Below, one piece after another: positions 1-6,984 of a stretch of 21,655 bases of DNA. This stretch comes from Gp6-AA40 sp050742535 (GTDB lineage: Bacteria > Acidobacteriota > Vicinamibacteria > Vicinamibacterales > UBA2999). The notes beneath the pieces were generated by a model. The model made no database searches and was not told where the DNA came from. It saw nothing but the letters and a program-made list of their open reading frames with translations. The position numbers and the translations under genes were made by a program. The DNA is taken from NCBI GenBank assembly GCA_050742535.1, contig JBOGIQ010000065.1:1-21655 (forward strand). Direction: 5' to 3'. The stretch's first letter is position 1. Each line of letters opens with the position of its first letter.

Positions 1-51
1 GACCCGTCTGGCCGTGGGCTACTATTATTTGTTCGGATCTTCCCAAGAAAT

Positions 52-127
52 GGGCCAGTAGCGCAGTTGGGAGCGCGCGTGAATGGCATTCACGAGGTCA
101 CCGGTTCGATCCCGGTCTGGTCCACCA
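52..127 (+). tRNA. tRNA-Ala (anticodon GGC), CCA encoded
   Basis: The sequence folds as a standard 76-nt cloverleaf. The 7-bp acceptor stem pairs GGGCCAG with CTGGTCC and includes the G3:U70 wobble pair that is the universal alanine identity element. The anticodon loop is ATGGCAT, giving anticodon GGC (reads GCC). The T-arm carries GGTTCGATCCC, and the gene encodes its own 3' ACCA (124-127). Its last nine bases are the first nine bases of the 72-bp repeat that recurs at 10403, so this tRNA is the probable integration target of the island to its right. Too little upstream sequence is present to call a promoter. Confidence 0.96.
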
Positions 128-190
128 ACCTTCGCTCACGCGAGCTGACGCCGAAGCGTGAGCTTCGGCTCGGCGAGCCAAGGCGAAGGC
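119..190 (+). repeat. Left copy of 72-bp direct repeat (att-like, overlaps tRNA 3' end)
   Basis: This segment matches 10403-10474 at 67 of 72 positions; the first 52 bases differ at one position only (A128 versus G10412). It begins with the tRNA-Ala 3' end GGTCCACCA. The rest is an imperfect palindrome: CCTTCGC (129-135) pairs with GCGAAGG (183-189), and an inner 8-bp stem GCCGAAGC/GCTTCGGC has a 4-base loop. It could be the left attachment site of an island, or one copy of a REP-like palindromic repeat that sits beside tRNA 3' ends. The 200 bases from 191 to 390 contain nothing I can name. Confidence 0.8.
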
Positions 191-390
191 TGTCGCGCCG
201 AAGGGGCGAAGGCGGACCCTAACACAGCCGGCGTCCCCTGGCAAAGCCGTGCGCCTGATCGGCGAGACGAGTTCGTACCCGCCAGTCGGCAACGACTGCA
301 GAAACTGCGTACTCAAGATCCACATGCGTCCCAATTCCGAGCATTTCAACGACCGTTCGACCGAGCAGTGGCTTTGCTACCAGCAGGGTC

Positions 391-642
391 ATGACTACCA
401 AGCGGTTTATATATGTGTTGCGGAGTTCAGCGGGAACATCGCATTTCTATGTCGGTCTCGCATCGGACGTGAACGGCCGGCTGGCCGACCACAACGCAGG
501 GCGGTGTCCTCACACGGCGCGGCATCGGCCCTGGCAACTCCACGTCGTCATCGAATTCCCTGACGAAGCGTGCGATTGCTTTGAGCGTTACCTGAAATCG
601 GGTTCCGGCCGGGCTTTTGCCAAACGTCACTTCGAGCCATGA
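391..642 (+). CDS. Small GIY-YIG family endonuclease-like protein (83 aa)
   Basis: The protein is a single minimal GIY-YIG domain of the UvrC N-terminal/YhbQ type, which cuts or nicks DNA using one metal ion. The GIY equivalent is Y8-V-L and the YIG equivalent is Y20-V-G22. The catalytic arginine is R30 in GRLADHN, the metal-binding glutamate is E65 in FERYLKSG, and the family's usual R-x-F-K-like end follows (RAFAKRHF). The length is typical for these stand-alone proteins. The start at 391 has only a weak ribosome site (CAGGG). It lies 200 bp after the palindromic repeat. Similar small GIY-YIG genes are, from memory, frequent beside palindromic repeats in metagenomic acidobacterial DNA. The substrate is unknown. 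Confidence 0.82.
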   Translation: MTTKRFIYVLRSSAGTSHFYVGLASDVNGRLADHNAGRCPHTARHRPWQLHVVIEFPDEACDCFERYLKSGSGRAFAKRHFEP

Positions 643-955
643 GGGGCGCGGCACGGTGCAGGGGCGCGCTTGGTGCCGCCACATTCCCACCGATTATCAG
701 TGTTCACTGTGTGCGGGCAGCGGTTCGGTCCGGCGCTCAGCGATTCGCGGGGCCGGAGGAGCTTAGGGCGCAGATGCAGCGCATCGCGGATGCCATGCAG
801 GGGGCGATAGCGACCGCGCCGCTGACGGTTGTCGGGCCGCGGTGCGATTGGCGCGTCCGTTGCTGCGCCGGTAGCCTGCCATCGGACGAACATTCGTGTA
901 CGGACCTCAAGTCCTGTTGTCGACACGGGCGCAACAGGGGAGGTCCGACGCACCG
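643..955. other. 313-bp gap without a supported gene
   Basis: A reading frame is open on the plus strand through 639-962, but its translation is arginine/cysteine-rich and resembles no family I know. It has no plausible ribosome site and ends inside the next gene's start region. I treat it as non-coding. The only clear signal is the strong Shine-Dalgarno sequence at 936-943 that belongs to the gene starting at 956. Confidence 0.5.
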
Positions 956-1624
956 ATGTTGACGGATCGATCGGTGAAGATCAGAATCGCGGGTGTGCCG
1001 AACCCCCGAACGCGAGTCCCGGAAGCAGATTCTCCGAAGAACGCTCCGGATATTACAGAACAGGCAATCCGAACGTTTGTGAAGGCTCGACTCGCGCGAC
1101 TGGTTCCAAGCCTATCGAAGGCGTTCCTGGTCGAGGAGATGGAGGTCTGTTCCGGTCGCGCCCGCATCGATCTCGCCGTGATCGGCGACCGATTGATCGG
1201 CATTGAAATCAAAGGGCCGCAGGACAGTGTCACCCGCCTACCGGGCCAGGCGAACGCGTATTCTCAGTGTTTCGACCACGTCGTGCTCATCGTTCACGAG
1301 TCGCTGGCAACGAAAGCGCGTGCGCTCATCCCGGATTGGTGGGGACTCATCGCGGGGCGACAGGTCGATGGCCGCATCCGCTACCGCTTTGAGCGACGAC
1401 CGGACACGAATCCGAGCTTGAATCTCGAAAAGGTTCTCTCGCTCCTGTGGCGCGAGGAGATCGACGCGCTGCTTGCCGATCTCCTCGGCAGCCATCCAAA
1501 GCCGAGGGCTACCAAGAAATCGATTCGGGCGGAATTGCTGGCACAGGTCGAGCCGCCGGTTCTTCACCAAGCGAGCCTGCGCAAGCTTCGGGAGAGAACG
1601 GAGTGGCGCGGCGTGCCTATCTAA
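956..1624 (+). CDS. sce7726-like protein, PD-(D/E)XK nuclease-like fold (222 aa)
   Basis: The pattern around residues 60-115 resembles the sce7726 family. An acidic residue at E60/E61 is followed by D72 (ARIDLAVIG), then E84-I-K86 (GIEIKG) and the family-typical segment LPGQANAYSQCFDHVVLIV. This is the D-x(11)-E-x-K layout of PD-(D/E)XK nucleases. The family has no established function that I know of. I chose ATG 956 because AGGGGAGG (936-943) precedes it; an open frame upstream to 896 lacks a ribosome site. The gene converges on the beta-family gene, and the two stop codons overlap by two bases (1622-1623). In Sorangium the family's namesake sce7726 lies next to sce7725, which is beta-protein-like, so this pairing recurs (recollection, not checked). 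Confidence 0.75.
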   Translation: MLTDRSVKIRIAGVPNPRTRVPEADSPKNAPDITEQAIRTFVKARLARLVPSLSKAFLVEEMEVCSGRARIDLAVIGDRLIGIEIKGPQDSVTRLPGQANAYSQCFDHVVLIVHESLATKARALIPDWWGLIAGRQVDGRIRYRFERRPDTNPSLNLEKVLSLLWREEIDALLADLLGSHPKPRATKKSIRAELLAQVEPPVLHQASLRKLRERTEWRGVPI

Positions 1625-2703
1625 TGATCGCCCAGATGATCCCGGTGGGCGTCGGCAGTGAAGCTGACGTGGTGATTCACGCACGCCGTGATCCAAGAGG
1701 CTGGGCTTCCTGGGGTTCCTTCTCGATTGTGTCGATCTGAAATGTACTGATCACCGTAGCTGAAATCCGCGCCACAGAATTCGTCCAGCGCCACGATCTC
1801 ATCGGCCATCGAGAAGTATTGGTCGTATTCGTCGGGATGACTGGAGAAGGCTCCGCCGCGTACGACAAACCAAACGTCTTCGAGCGTATAGAGTGCCTTC
1901 GGCGCCATCACCTTGCGAATGAGACGCCAGTCGAGCTCCACAACCGAGGGCGACAAGACGGTGTAGTCGGCGAACCAGTGAGGGGTGGTCATCTCGGCGG
2001 CCGCAGCGTCGCTATACACGTCCTGTTCGATTCGGCGCAGATACGCTTGACCGTTTGTGGCGCACGCCGATGAGATTTGGTCCGGAAACCCGTAGCCCCC
2101 GACTAGGATGCCCGCCCAGGTATCGCTATCGAGCAGCTTGAGAAAACGCAGGACCTGCTTCGAGACTGTTTCTTTGTCGTGGCCGAAAAGGCACTGCAGG
2201 TCGAGCAGCACATAGACGTCCGTTGGCTCGAGCGAAGCAACATCAACCAAGTCGCGAAGGCGCTTGTGAGTAAGCGTCGCGGTGCTCACATCGGTCGCGT
2301 CCAGCCTCACGCACAGACCTGGCAATTCCTGCGCCTTCGCAATCGACAGCGCCTCGGAGCGGTGCTCGTCGTCGCGATGTAGCCCGGTCACAGCGATCGG
2401 ACGCACACCCGCATCGATTACGGAGTCGGCCGCCCGTGCGAGCGGATGGACGCCACCCGGCAGGCGGAAGTCCGGATCAAGTTCACTCGAGTCCACGAAC
2501 ACGGCAGGAAAGCCCGAGATGACTTTCTCGGTCCGCTCGATGTTTCGTGCCACGTACTTGAGCGCCTGGGCTTGATCCGCGGTTTTGGTGGGCGCCGCAA
2601 CGTCGATCACCGGCATGACATAAGGCCGAATGGAATTGTATAAATGCTTTAACGCCAACATTTCGCTTTGCCTGTTTCTCAAGATCGGCGAATACATAGT
2701 CAT
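1621..2703 (-). CDS. Beta family protein (phage T4 beta-protein-like, 360 aa)
   Basis: The N-terminus MYSPILRNRQSEMLALKHL and the following MPVIDVAAP strand are typical of the beta-protein family (Pfam Beta_protein), as is the repeated strand pattern later in the chain (VYVLLDLQCL, WAGILVGGYGFP). These proteins look like TIM-barrel-type folds of unknown biochemical role, found in phages and in bacterial accessory regions. The ATG at 2703 overlaps the TGA of the upstream ImmA/IrrE gene as ATGA, so translation is probably coupled. It is the last gene of a five-gene minus-strand operon and ends tail-to-tail against the sce7726-like gene. No catalytic motif can be singled out. Confidence 0.78.
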   Translation of the reverse strand: MTMYSPILRNRQSEMLALKHLYNSIRPYVMPVIDVAAPTKTADQAQALKYVARNIERTEKVISGFPAVFVDSSELDPDFRLPGGVHPLARAADSVIDAGVRPIAVTGLHRDDEHRSEALSIAKAQELPGLCVRLDATDVSTATLTHKRLRDLVDVASLEPTDVYVLLDLQCLFGHDKETVSKQVLRFLKLLDSDTWAGILVGGYGFPDQISSACATNGQAYLRRIEQDVYSDAAAAEMTTPHWFADYTVLSPSVVELDWRLIRKVMAPKALYTLEDVWFVVRGGAFSSHPDEYDQYFSMADEIVALDEFCGADFSYGDQYISDRHNREGTPGSPASWITACVNHHVSFTADAHRDHLGDH

Positions 2704-3656
2704 CCGCCCGCAAAGATGACATCGCGAACGCCGCCTTCGCCAACAAGGTCGGCAAAGATTCGAAAATTGCGCCGTTCGTATCGGATTCGGCCAGCGACGA
2801 TAGCCGGGTGAACGCCGAGCTGGTTGGCGAGGTTCAACGCACTGCGTTCACTGCCTAAGCGATAGGCATCGCTTCTCAGCCACAAATCGCGCGGTATCAG
2901 GCCATCCTTAGCGAACGCGTTAGCCTCAGCTTCCGCCTCTTCTTCATCACTCGCGCCGTCCTCCAGCGAATCGACGAACACGTCATCGCTCGGATCGCTG
3001 AGATGCAACGCGATGTGTCCAAGTTCATGCATCAAGGTGAACCAGAAGTTGTCGAGCCGGTCGTAGCGTAACGTCAGTGCGAGCACGGGACCGGCTGCGC
3101 TCGTATGAAGTGAGGCACCGTCGACGGACATCCCAGGCAATCCGCCCTCGACGACGAGGCTGATGCCGATCTCGCGCACCGCGGCCAACGCTCGCCTCGG
3201 TCCATCGTCACGCACACTCAACTTGGCAAGCTTGCGAATAAAACCATCGCTGAGACTGGATGGCTTGAACTTCACGCTACGAGCGTTCGTACGAGCGCTG
3301 TCGAGAACGTGCGCGACCCACGCCATCGTTGCGATGTCCTCGATGAGACCGCGCTGTGTGCTCAGTCGCCGACCTTTGAACATGGCGATCGCAGGTCGGT
3401 GCGCAGGACGGACAAATAGGAACTCGAACAGCGCTTCACCTCTCTCTGCGACCTTGTCTTTGATGCCTTTCGGCTGAATCCATCTGCGCCGGACCATCTC
3501 TCGGGCAGTCTCAGTCAGTGAGAGCTCGCGCAGCACCGCGTGAAACTGAGCGGCGTCCGGCATCGGGCTCCGATCGGCCCCGATGACTGATACCTCGGGG
3601 AAGTCTGCTCCTGTGACCCGAGAAACCCAGCCTTGTCCAAGTGAGAAATCCTTCAT
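2700..3656 (-). CDS. ImmA/IrrE family metallo-endopeptidase (318 aa)
   Basis: The zinc site is visible as H210-E-L-G-H214 in LMHELGHIALH, with third ligand E244 in the AEANAFAK helix. The C-terminal segment ALNLANQLGVHPAIVAGRI (273-291) is the ending usual in the COG2856-type proteins that accompany HigA/XRE regulators. The N-terminal ~100 residues contain TETAREMVRRRWIQ, as in that subgroup, but I see no complete helix-turn-helix. Family members cleave XRE-type repressors, or in IrrE control a DNA-damage regulator. The start ATG has AGGTGA three bases upstream. The gene follows the GNAT-like gene by 7 bases and overlaps the beta gene by 4. Confidence 0.88.
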   Translation of the reverse strand: MKDFSLGQGWVSRVTGADFPEVSVIGADRSPMPDAAQFHAVLRELSLTETAREMVRRRWIQPKGIKDKVAERGEALFEFLFVRPAHRPAIAMFKGRRLSTQRGLIEDIATMAWVAHVLDSARTNARSVKFKPSSLSDGFIRKLAKLSVRDDGPRRALAAVREIGISLVVEGGLPGMSVDGASLHTSAAGPVLALTLRYDRLDNFWFTLMHELGHIALHLSDPSDDVFVDSLEDGASDEEEAEAEANAFAKDGLIPRDLWLRSDAYRLGSERSALNLANQLGVHPAIVAGRIRYERRNFRIFADLVGEGGVRDVIFAGG

Positions 3657-3663
3657 AGATCAC

Positions 3664-4317
3664 CTACTTCCGAAAGTTCGCCGCGCCAGTGGCGTCGAAC
3701 TCGAAGTACCGGAGCGATGAGTACGCCGCATCCAGTCCGAAGTCGCGCATGCCGATATGACGGTAGAATCCCTCCGATTGGGGCAATGAGTGAAGGCCAC
3801 AACGACCGTCCAGCCTCCACGTCCGACTGAACTCAACGGCAGCGCCAAGCATTAGGGTCCCGAGATGGCGAAATCGCTGCGGGTTCTGGAAGGTTTTCCG
3901 ATTCCAAGGCGCAATGGCAACGAAGTCCACGTACACGATCGGCAAAGAGCTGGTCGGGTCGCGAGAGGTCTTGCCGAGCAACAGCAGCATCGCCGCCTCG
4001 ACTTCATCCGCGTTGAGCAGCGAAAAGACTCTACGGTTCGTGCCCGGAGCGATTGCGCATTTGGTGCGCCATTTCCAGTGACGGTCCTGAACGTCGAACT
4101 TCGCGAGGGTTTCGTCCAATTTCTCCAACGTTCGTTCCGCCGCGGGCAGTTGGAAGAAGTGCAGCAACGCGAGGCTGTATTGACGCTGCATCGCGGGCGT
4201 CCACTGTGCTTCCATGAAGTCGAGATGCGCCGTGTCCAAGCCCTCGGCGAGATCGATCTTGAACGTCTTGCCGTGCTGCGGGCTGTCGATATCAAACGAC
4301 TCAAGAATGGTCGCCAC
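3664..4317 (-). CDS. GNAT-like acetyltransferase-fold protein
   Basis: The C-terminal half reads as a GNAT fold. Strand VYVDFVAIAPWN is followed by a helix with the acetyl-CoA loop pattern R-F-R-H-L-G-T-L-M-L, then AAVEFSRTW, a strand (GRCGLHS) and SEGFYRHIGMRDFG, which is the usual 'AxxFYxxxGF' ending. The N-terminal ~75 residues are helical and unassigned. GTG 4317 is preferred because GGGGAGG lies ten bases before it; GTG 4326 is in frame but only one base from that site. It sits between two ImmA/IrrE genes, 30 bases after the first. Substrate unknown. It might acetylate a protein of this operon or act as a toxin-type GNAT, but neither is shown. Confidence 0.65.
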   Translation of the reverse strand: MATILESFDIDSPQHGKTFKIDLAEGLDTAHLDFMEAQWTPAMQRQYSLALLHFFQLPAAERTLEKLDETLAKFDVQDRHWKWRTKCAIAPGTNRRVFSLLNADEVEAAMLLLLGKTSRDPTSSLPIVYVDFVAIAPWNRKTFQNPQRFRHLGTLMLGAAVEFSRTWRLDGRCGLHSLPQSEGFYRHIGMRDFGLDAAYSSLRYFEFDATGAANFRK

Positions 4318-4356
4318 GGCAGCCACGCCTCCCCGGCCTGCTCGAATCGTTGCCCG

Positions 4357-5328
4357 TCATATGTCGGCACGACGCACGGGACCGCCCGACGATAATGCCG
4401 GCACCGCGGTCGGGCCAAATAGCACGTGTGTAGCGGTCAGCGACTTCCTCACCAAGATCAGCACGAACACCTGCTGTTTGTTGGTGAACGCTTCAGCGAC
4501 ACACTCGTGCAAGACTCCGTTCGCATCGGTAAGGCCGAGTTGCCGCTTGCCAGAGCTCGTACGAGGCCCAAGTGGCACCAGAGCACCGATGTCGTCGTCC
4601 GGAGTGTACGAGTCCCTCCACGCATGCCGGCCGAATGTCGTGGTGAAACTGCTCGACTGCACAACACGCCGTACGCTGGCGCGGAAGCCAACGCGCTCCT
4701 CGAGCTGCGGCCTGTCCAGAATCACGACCGCGCAAGCACGGTGATTCTTGGCGACATACTGGCGAATCGAAGCATACAAGGACGCATTGAACGTCCGAGC
4801 TAGCCGCACAGGTGTCCAGATGCTGAACGGCTTTTCTTCGGCCATGTCGCGGAACCTGTTGATCTGGAACAACACTTCCGAGGCGAAGACGTTCGCCTCA
4901 CGGTCAAAGAGATCGGCGGTTTCCGGATCGAGCGCCTTCTCGCAGTCCGCGACGACAGCGTACATCGGGCGCTGCCAGGGCAGAAACCCGTGCGCCGTCT
5001 CGTGCAAACCCACGAACCGCTGTTTCACCACCGCGAGCGTCCGGTCAATGAAGACCAAGCCCTCGGAGGCATGGAACAGTCCCACGACTTTCGATAGCGC
5101 GCGCTTGATGACGTGGCCGGCTTGCTGCGCCTTGTTCAGGATTCTCGCGACGAAGGTGGGATTGAGGACATCCTCCTCCACCTCTGTCAGTCGCGCCGCC
5201 GCCATCACCTGCTCAACCGGGGTCGGCAACACCCCGAGCGCGGACGCTTCCAGAAGCGCACGCTGCGCCTCCCTCTGAATTCGAGTCAGCTGACTCGGCG
5301 TCAAACTCGAATCGTCGCGCCGGGGCAT
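4357..5328 (-). CDS. ImmA/IrrE family metallo-endopeptidase, second copy (323 aa)
   Basis: The zinc motif is H109-E-T-A-H113 (GLHETAHGFLPWQ), with E144 in REANVFASEVLF as third ligand. This is the arrangement seen in ImmA/IrrE proteins that directly follow an XRE gene. It differs strongly from the other ImmA-like protein of this operon, so the pair is not a recent duplication. The C-terminal ~110 residues (about 200-310) form an extra beta-rich region, which in IrrE-type proteins can act as a sensor. It starts four bases after the XRE stop codon, so repressor and peptidase are probably made together. By analogy with ImmR/ImmA it would cut or inactivate the XRE protein on a signal; this is inference. 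Confidence 0.88.
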   Translation of the reverse strand: MPRRDDSSLTPSQLTRIQREAQRALLEASALGVLPTPVEQVMAAARLTEVEEDVLNPTFVARILNKAQQAGHVIKRALSKVVGLFHASEGLVFIDRTLAVVKQRFVGLHETAHGFLPWQRPMYAVVADCEKALDPETADLFDREANVFASEVLFQINRFRDMAEEKPFSIWTPVRLARTFNASLYASIRQYVAKNHRACAVVILDRPQLEERVGFRASVRRVVQSSSFTTTFGRHAWRDSYTPDDDIGALVPLGPRTSSGKRQLGLTDANGVLHECVAEAFTNKQQVFVLILVRKSLTATHVLFGPTAVPALSSGGPVRRADI

Positions 5329-5332
5329 GAGT

Positions 5333-5731
5333 TCACTTCTTCTTCGCGCGGAGGAAGGTCAAGTATTCGAGCAGCTGACTCTCCTCGTCGGCGGTGAGGT
5401 TGTCGATGGCAAACGTCGCCACGCGCCCATGCTTGAGACCTTTTGCACGCTTTGCCGTCGGCAGAAGATACCCGGCACGCTGCATCAACGTCTCGTAGTC
5501 AACGCTCAACGCCTGCGAAAGCGCATGTAGCACATGGGGCGATGGCTTGGTGATCTTGCCGCTTTCTAACTGGCTGAGATACCCGTTCGACACCTCCTTG
5601 TTCGTCGCCTCCTCGACGTCACGAAGCGACATGCTCACGTCTTGTCGTGCCTTCTTGATGAATGCGCCCAACGCATTGGATTGCGGGGCGTCGCTGAGCG
5701 CCTGGGCCCCGCGGCCGTCCTTCTGAGCCAT
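5333..5731 (-). CDS. XRE-family helix-turn-helix regulator (132 aa)
   Basis: Residues ~20-80 form an XRE/Cro-type DNA-binding domain. The segment LGAFIKKARQDVSMSLRDVE is followed by the recognition-helix region VSNGYLSQLESGK and a typical LSQALSVDYETLM closing helix. The C-terminal ~50 residues end in a helix (ADEESQLLEYLTFLRAKKK) seen in XRE proteins that pair with ImmA. I chose ATG 5731, with AGAGGA seven bases upstream; the open frame continues to 5797 but that would place the start inside the promoter. As first gene of the minus-strand operon, divergent from the ubiquitin-like operon, it is the natural candidate to bind the dyad at 5790-5813. Confidence 0.9.
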   Translation of the reverse strand: MAQKDGRGAQALSDAPQSNALGAFIKKARQDVSMSLRDVEEATNKEVSNGYLSQLESGKITKPSPHVLHALSQALSVDYETLMQRAGYLLPTAKRAKGLKHGRVATFAIDNLTADEESQLLEYLTFLRAKKK

Positions 5732-5764
5732 AGATGCGTCCTCTCGCCCGGTAAACCGACAAGA

Positions 5765-5793
5765 ACAATAGCAGAAAATGCACATTACATCAA
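5765..5793 (-). promoter_or_regulatory. Sigma70-type promoter for the XRE/ImmA operon
   Basis: On the minus strand TTGATG (5793-5788) is followed after 17 bases by TATTGT (5770-5765). Each hexamer matches consensus at four of six positions. The predicted start near 5758 leaves a leader of about 27 bases before ATG 5731. The -35 box overlaps the left arm of the dyad. Confidence 0.6.
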
Positions 5794-5813
5794 GCATGCT
5801 CAGTTACGCTTGA
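5790..5813. promoter_or_regulatory. Dyad operator candidate between divergent operons
   Basis: TCAAGC (5790-5795) and GCTTGA (5808-5813) form a perfect 6-bp inverted repeat with a 12-base spacer. The left arm overlaps the -35 of the minus-strand promoter and the right arm overlaps the -35 of the plus-strand promoter. A dimeric XRE protein bound here would cover both promoters. A second small palindrome, AGCATGCT (5793-5800), overlaps the left arm. The position and symmetry are seen directly; binding by the XRE protein is inferred. Confidence 0.6.
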
Positions 5814-5837
5814 CAAAGTGAGCACGCGCGTCATACT
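5810..5837 (+). promoter_or_regulatory. Sigma70-type promoter for the ubiquitin-like operon
   Basis: A perfect TTGACA (5810-5815) is followed after 16 bases by CATACT (5832-5837; four of six). The predicted start near 5844 gives a leader of about 34 bases to ATG 5878, which has a strong ribosome site (AGGAGG). Confidence 0.65.
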
Positions 5838-5877
5838 TAGCAGACACCGGCGGCACGTCGTCGCCGCAGGAGGCCTT

Positions 5878-6984
5878 ATGACCGCTAACGCAACGAACGC
5901 CCCGAAGCCGATTGAGCACGTCATCGCCATCGCCGGCTTTTCGCTGACCTTTCACGATCACCACATCATCGAGGGCTCTCCGACCGGAGCTCAGCTCGCC
6001 GCCGTCGCGGGCTTCAAACCCGATCAGGCAGCGACGGTGCTCGAGATGCTGGCGAACGGCGAGCTCGAAGATCGCCGTTCGGACGAGCGCGTCAACCTGC
6101 GCGAGTCCACGCGCAAGTTCGTGATTGTCGAGAGCGACCGCAGTTACAAGCTCACCCTCGATGGCACTCGGGTCGACTGGCCATCCCGAGTGATCTCCGG
6201 CGGCCAGCTGCGCAAGCTCGGTCAGGTGAGCGCAGGCCGTGAGATCTATCAAGATCTACCGGGCAGTGCCGAGCGCATCATCGGCGAACACGACCTGGCG
6301 GACCTCGGTACGCCTACCGTCGAGGCCTTCAAGACACGAAAGCGCACTTGGAAACTCAACGTGCAGGGCGTGCTGTTGACGCTCGACGAGTCGAGCATCG
6401 TGGTACGCACTGCTATCCAGAAAGCGGGCTTCGACCCCACCAAGAACTGGATCATCGTCTTGCGTGTGCGCGATCAGCCCAGACGCGAAGTCGGCCTCGA
6501 CGAGGTGATCGATCTGCGCACGCCGGGGATCGAGAAGCTCCGCCTGACCCCGAAGGAAGTGAACAACGGCGAAGCGGCGGTGAAGCCGCGCCGACAGTTC
6601 GCGTTACTCGACGTTGACGTCCGCTTCCTCAACGGGCTCGGTCTGTGGTGGGAAACGGTCCTCGACGCCGGGCGGCGCTGGCTCCTGATCGATGACTATC
6701 CGGTACCACACGGCTACACCACCTCGCGCACCCTGCTGGCACTGGAGATCCCACTTACCTATCCCGGAGCGCAGATTGACATGTTCTACACGCATCCGCC
6801 GTTGGCACTGAAGACCGGCCGCGCCATCGACCGCACGCAAGTTTCGGCCCGTATCCAAGGCCAGCCGTTCAATGGCTGGTCGCGTCACCGTGGTGAGCTG
6901 TCGAAGTGGAATCCGGCGACGGACAACGTCTCGACGCATCTGGCGCTCGTCGAATCCGCACTCGCCAAGGAAGTCGGCGAATGA
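5878..6984 (+). CDS. Multi-ubiquitin-like protein fused to a cysteine-free E2-like domain (368 aa)
   Basis: Three beta-grasp domains of the Multi_ubiq type can be laid side by side: ~18-82, ~89-153 and ~156-225. Each ends in the same pattern (DERVNLR, EHDLADL, DEVIDLR followed by a Phe/Leu strand). Residues ~240-362 match the Prok-E2_E type E2/UBC domain (YPVPHGYTTS, YPGAQIDMFYTHPPL, GWSRHRGELSKW, STHLALVESAL). The protein contains no cysteine, so the E2 cannot form a thioester; after H306-P-P the site where UBC proteins carry cysteine reads G-R-A-I. I chose ATG 5878, with AGGAGG six bases upstream, over the longer open frame from 5818, which begins inside the promoter. Its stop overlaps the next start as ATGA. 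It is the first gene of a three-gene conjugation operon. The target is unknown. Confidence 0.88.
   Translation: MTANATNAPKPIEHVIAIAGFSLTFHDHHIIEGSPTGAQLAAVAGFKPDQAATVLEMLANGELEDRRSDERVNLRESTRKFVIVESDRSYKLTLDGTRVDWPSRVISGGQLRKLGQVSAGREIYQDLPGSAERIIGEHDLADLGTPTVEAFKTRKRTWKLNVQGVLLTLDESSIVVRTAIQKAGFDPTKNWIIVLRVRDQPRREVGLDEVIDLRTPGIEKLRLTPKEVNNGEAAVKPRRQFALLDVDVRFLNGLGLWWETVLDAGRRWLLIDDYPVPHGYTTSRTLLALEIPLTYPGAQIDMFYTHPPLALKTGRAIDRTQVSARIQGQPFNGWSRHRGELSKWNPATDNVSTHLALVESALAKEVGE

Noticed and set aside
98..563. Several short frames across the tRNA and left repeat on both strands
   Set aside because: They run through the tRNA gene or the palindromic repeat and resemble the spurious proteins often predicted antisense to tRNA ends.
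639..962. 107-residue plus-strand frame after the GIY-YIG gene
   Set aside because: Composition and lack of a ribosome site suggest a GC-rich chance frame; no family resemblance.
3852..4418. 188-residue minus-strand frame and 176-residue plus-strand frame over the GNAT-like gene
   Set aside because: Both are Arg/Ser-rich shadows of the GNAT-like frame, which alone shows a fold-like pattern and a ribosome site.
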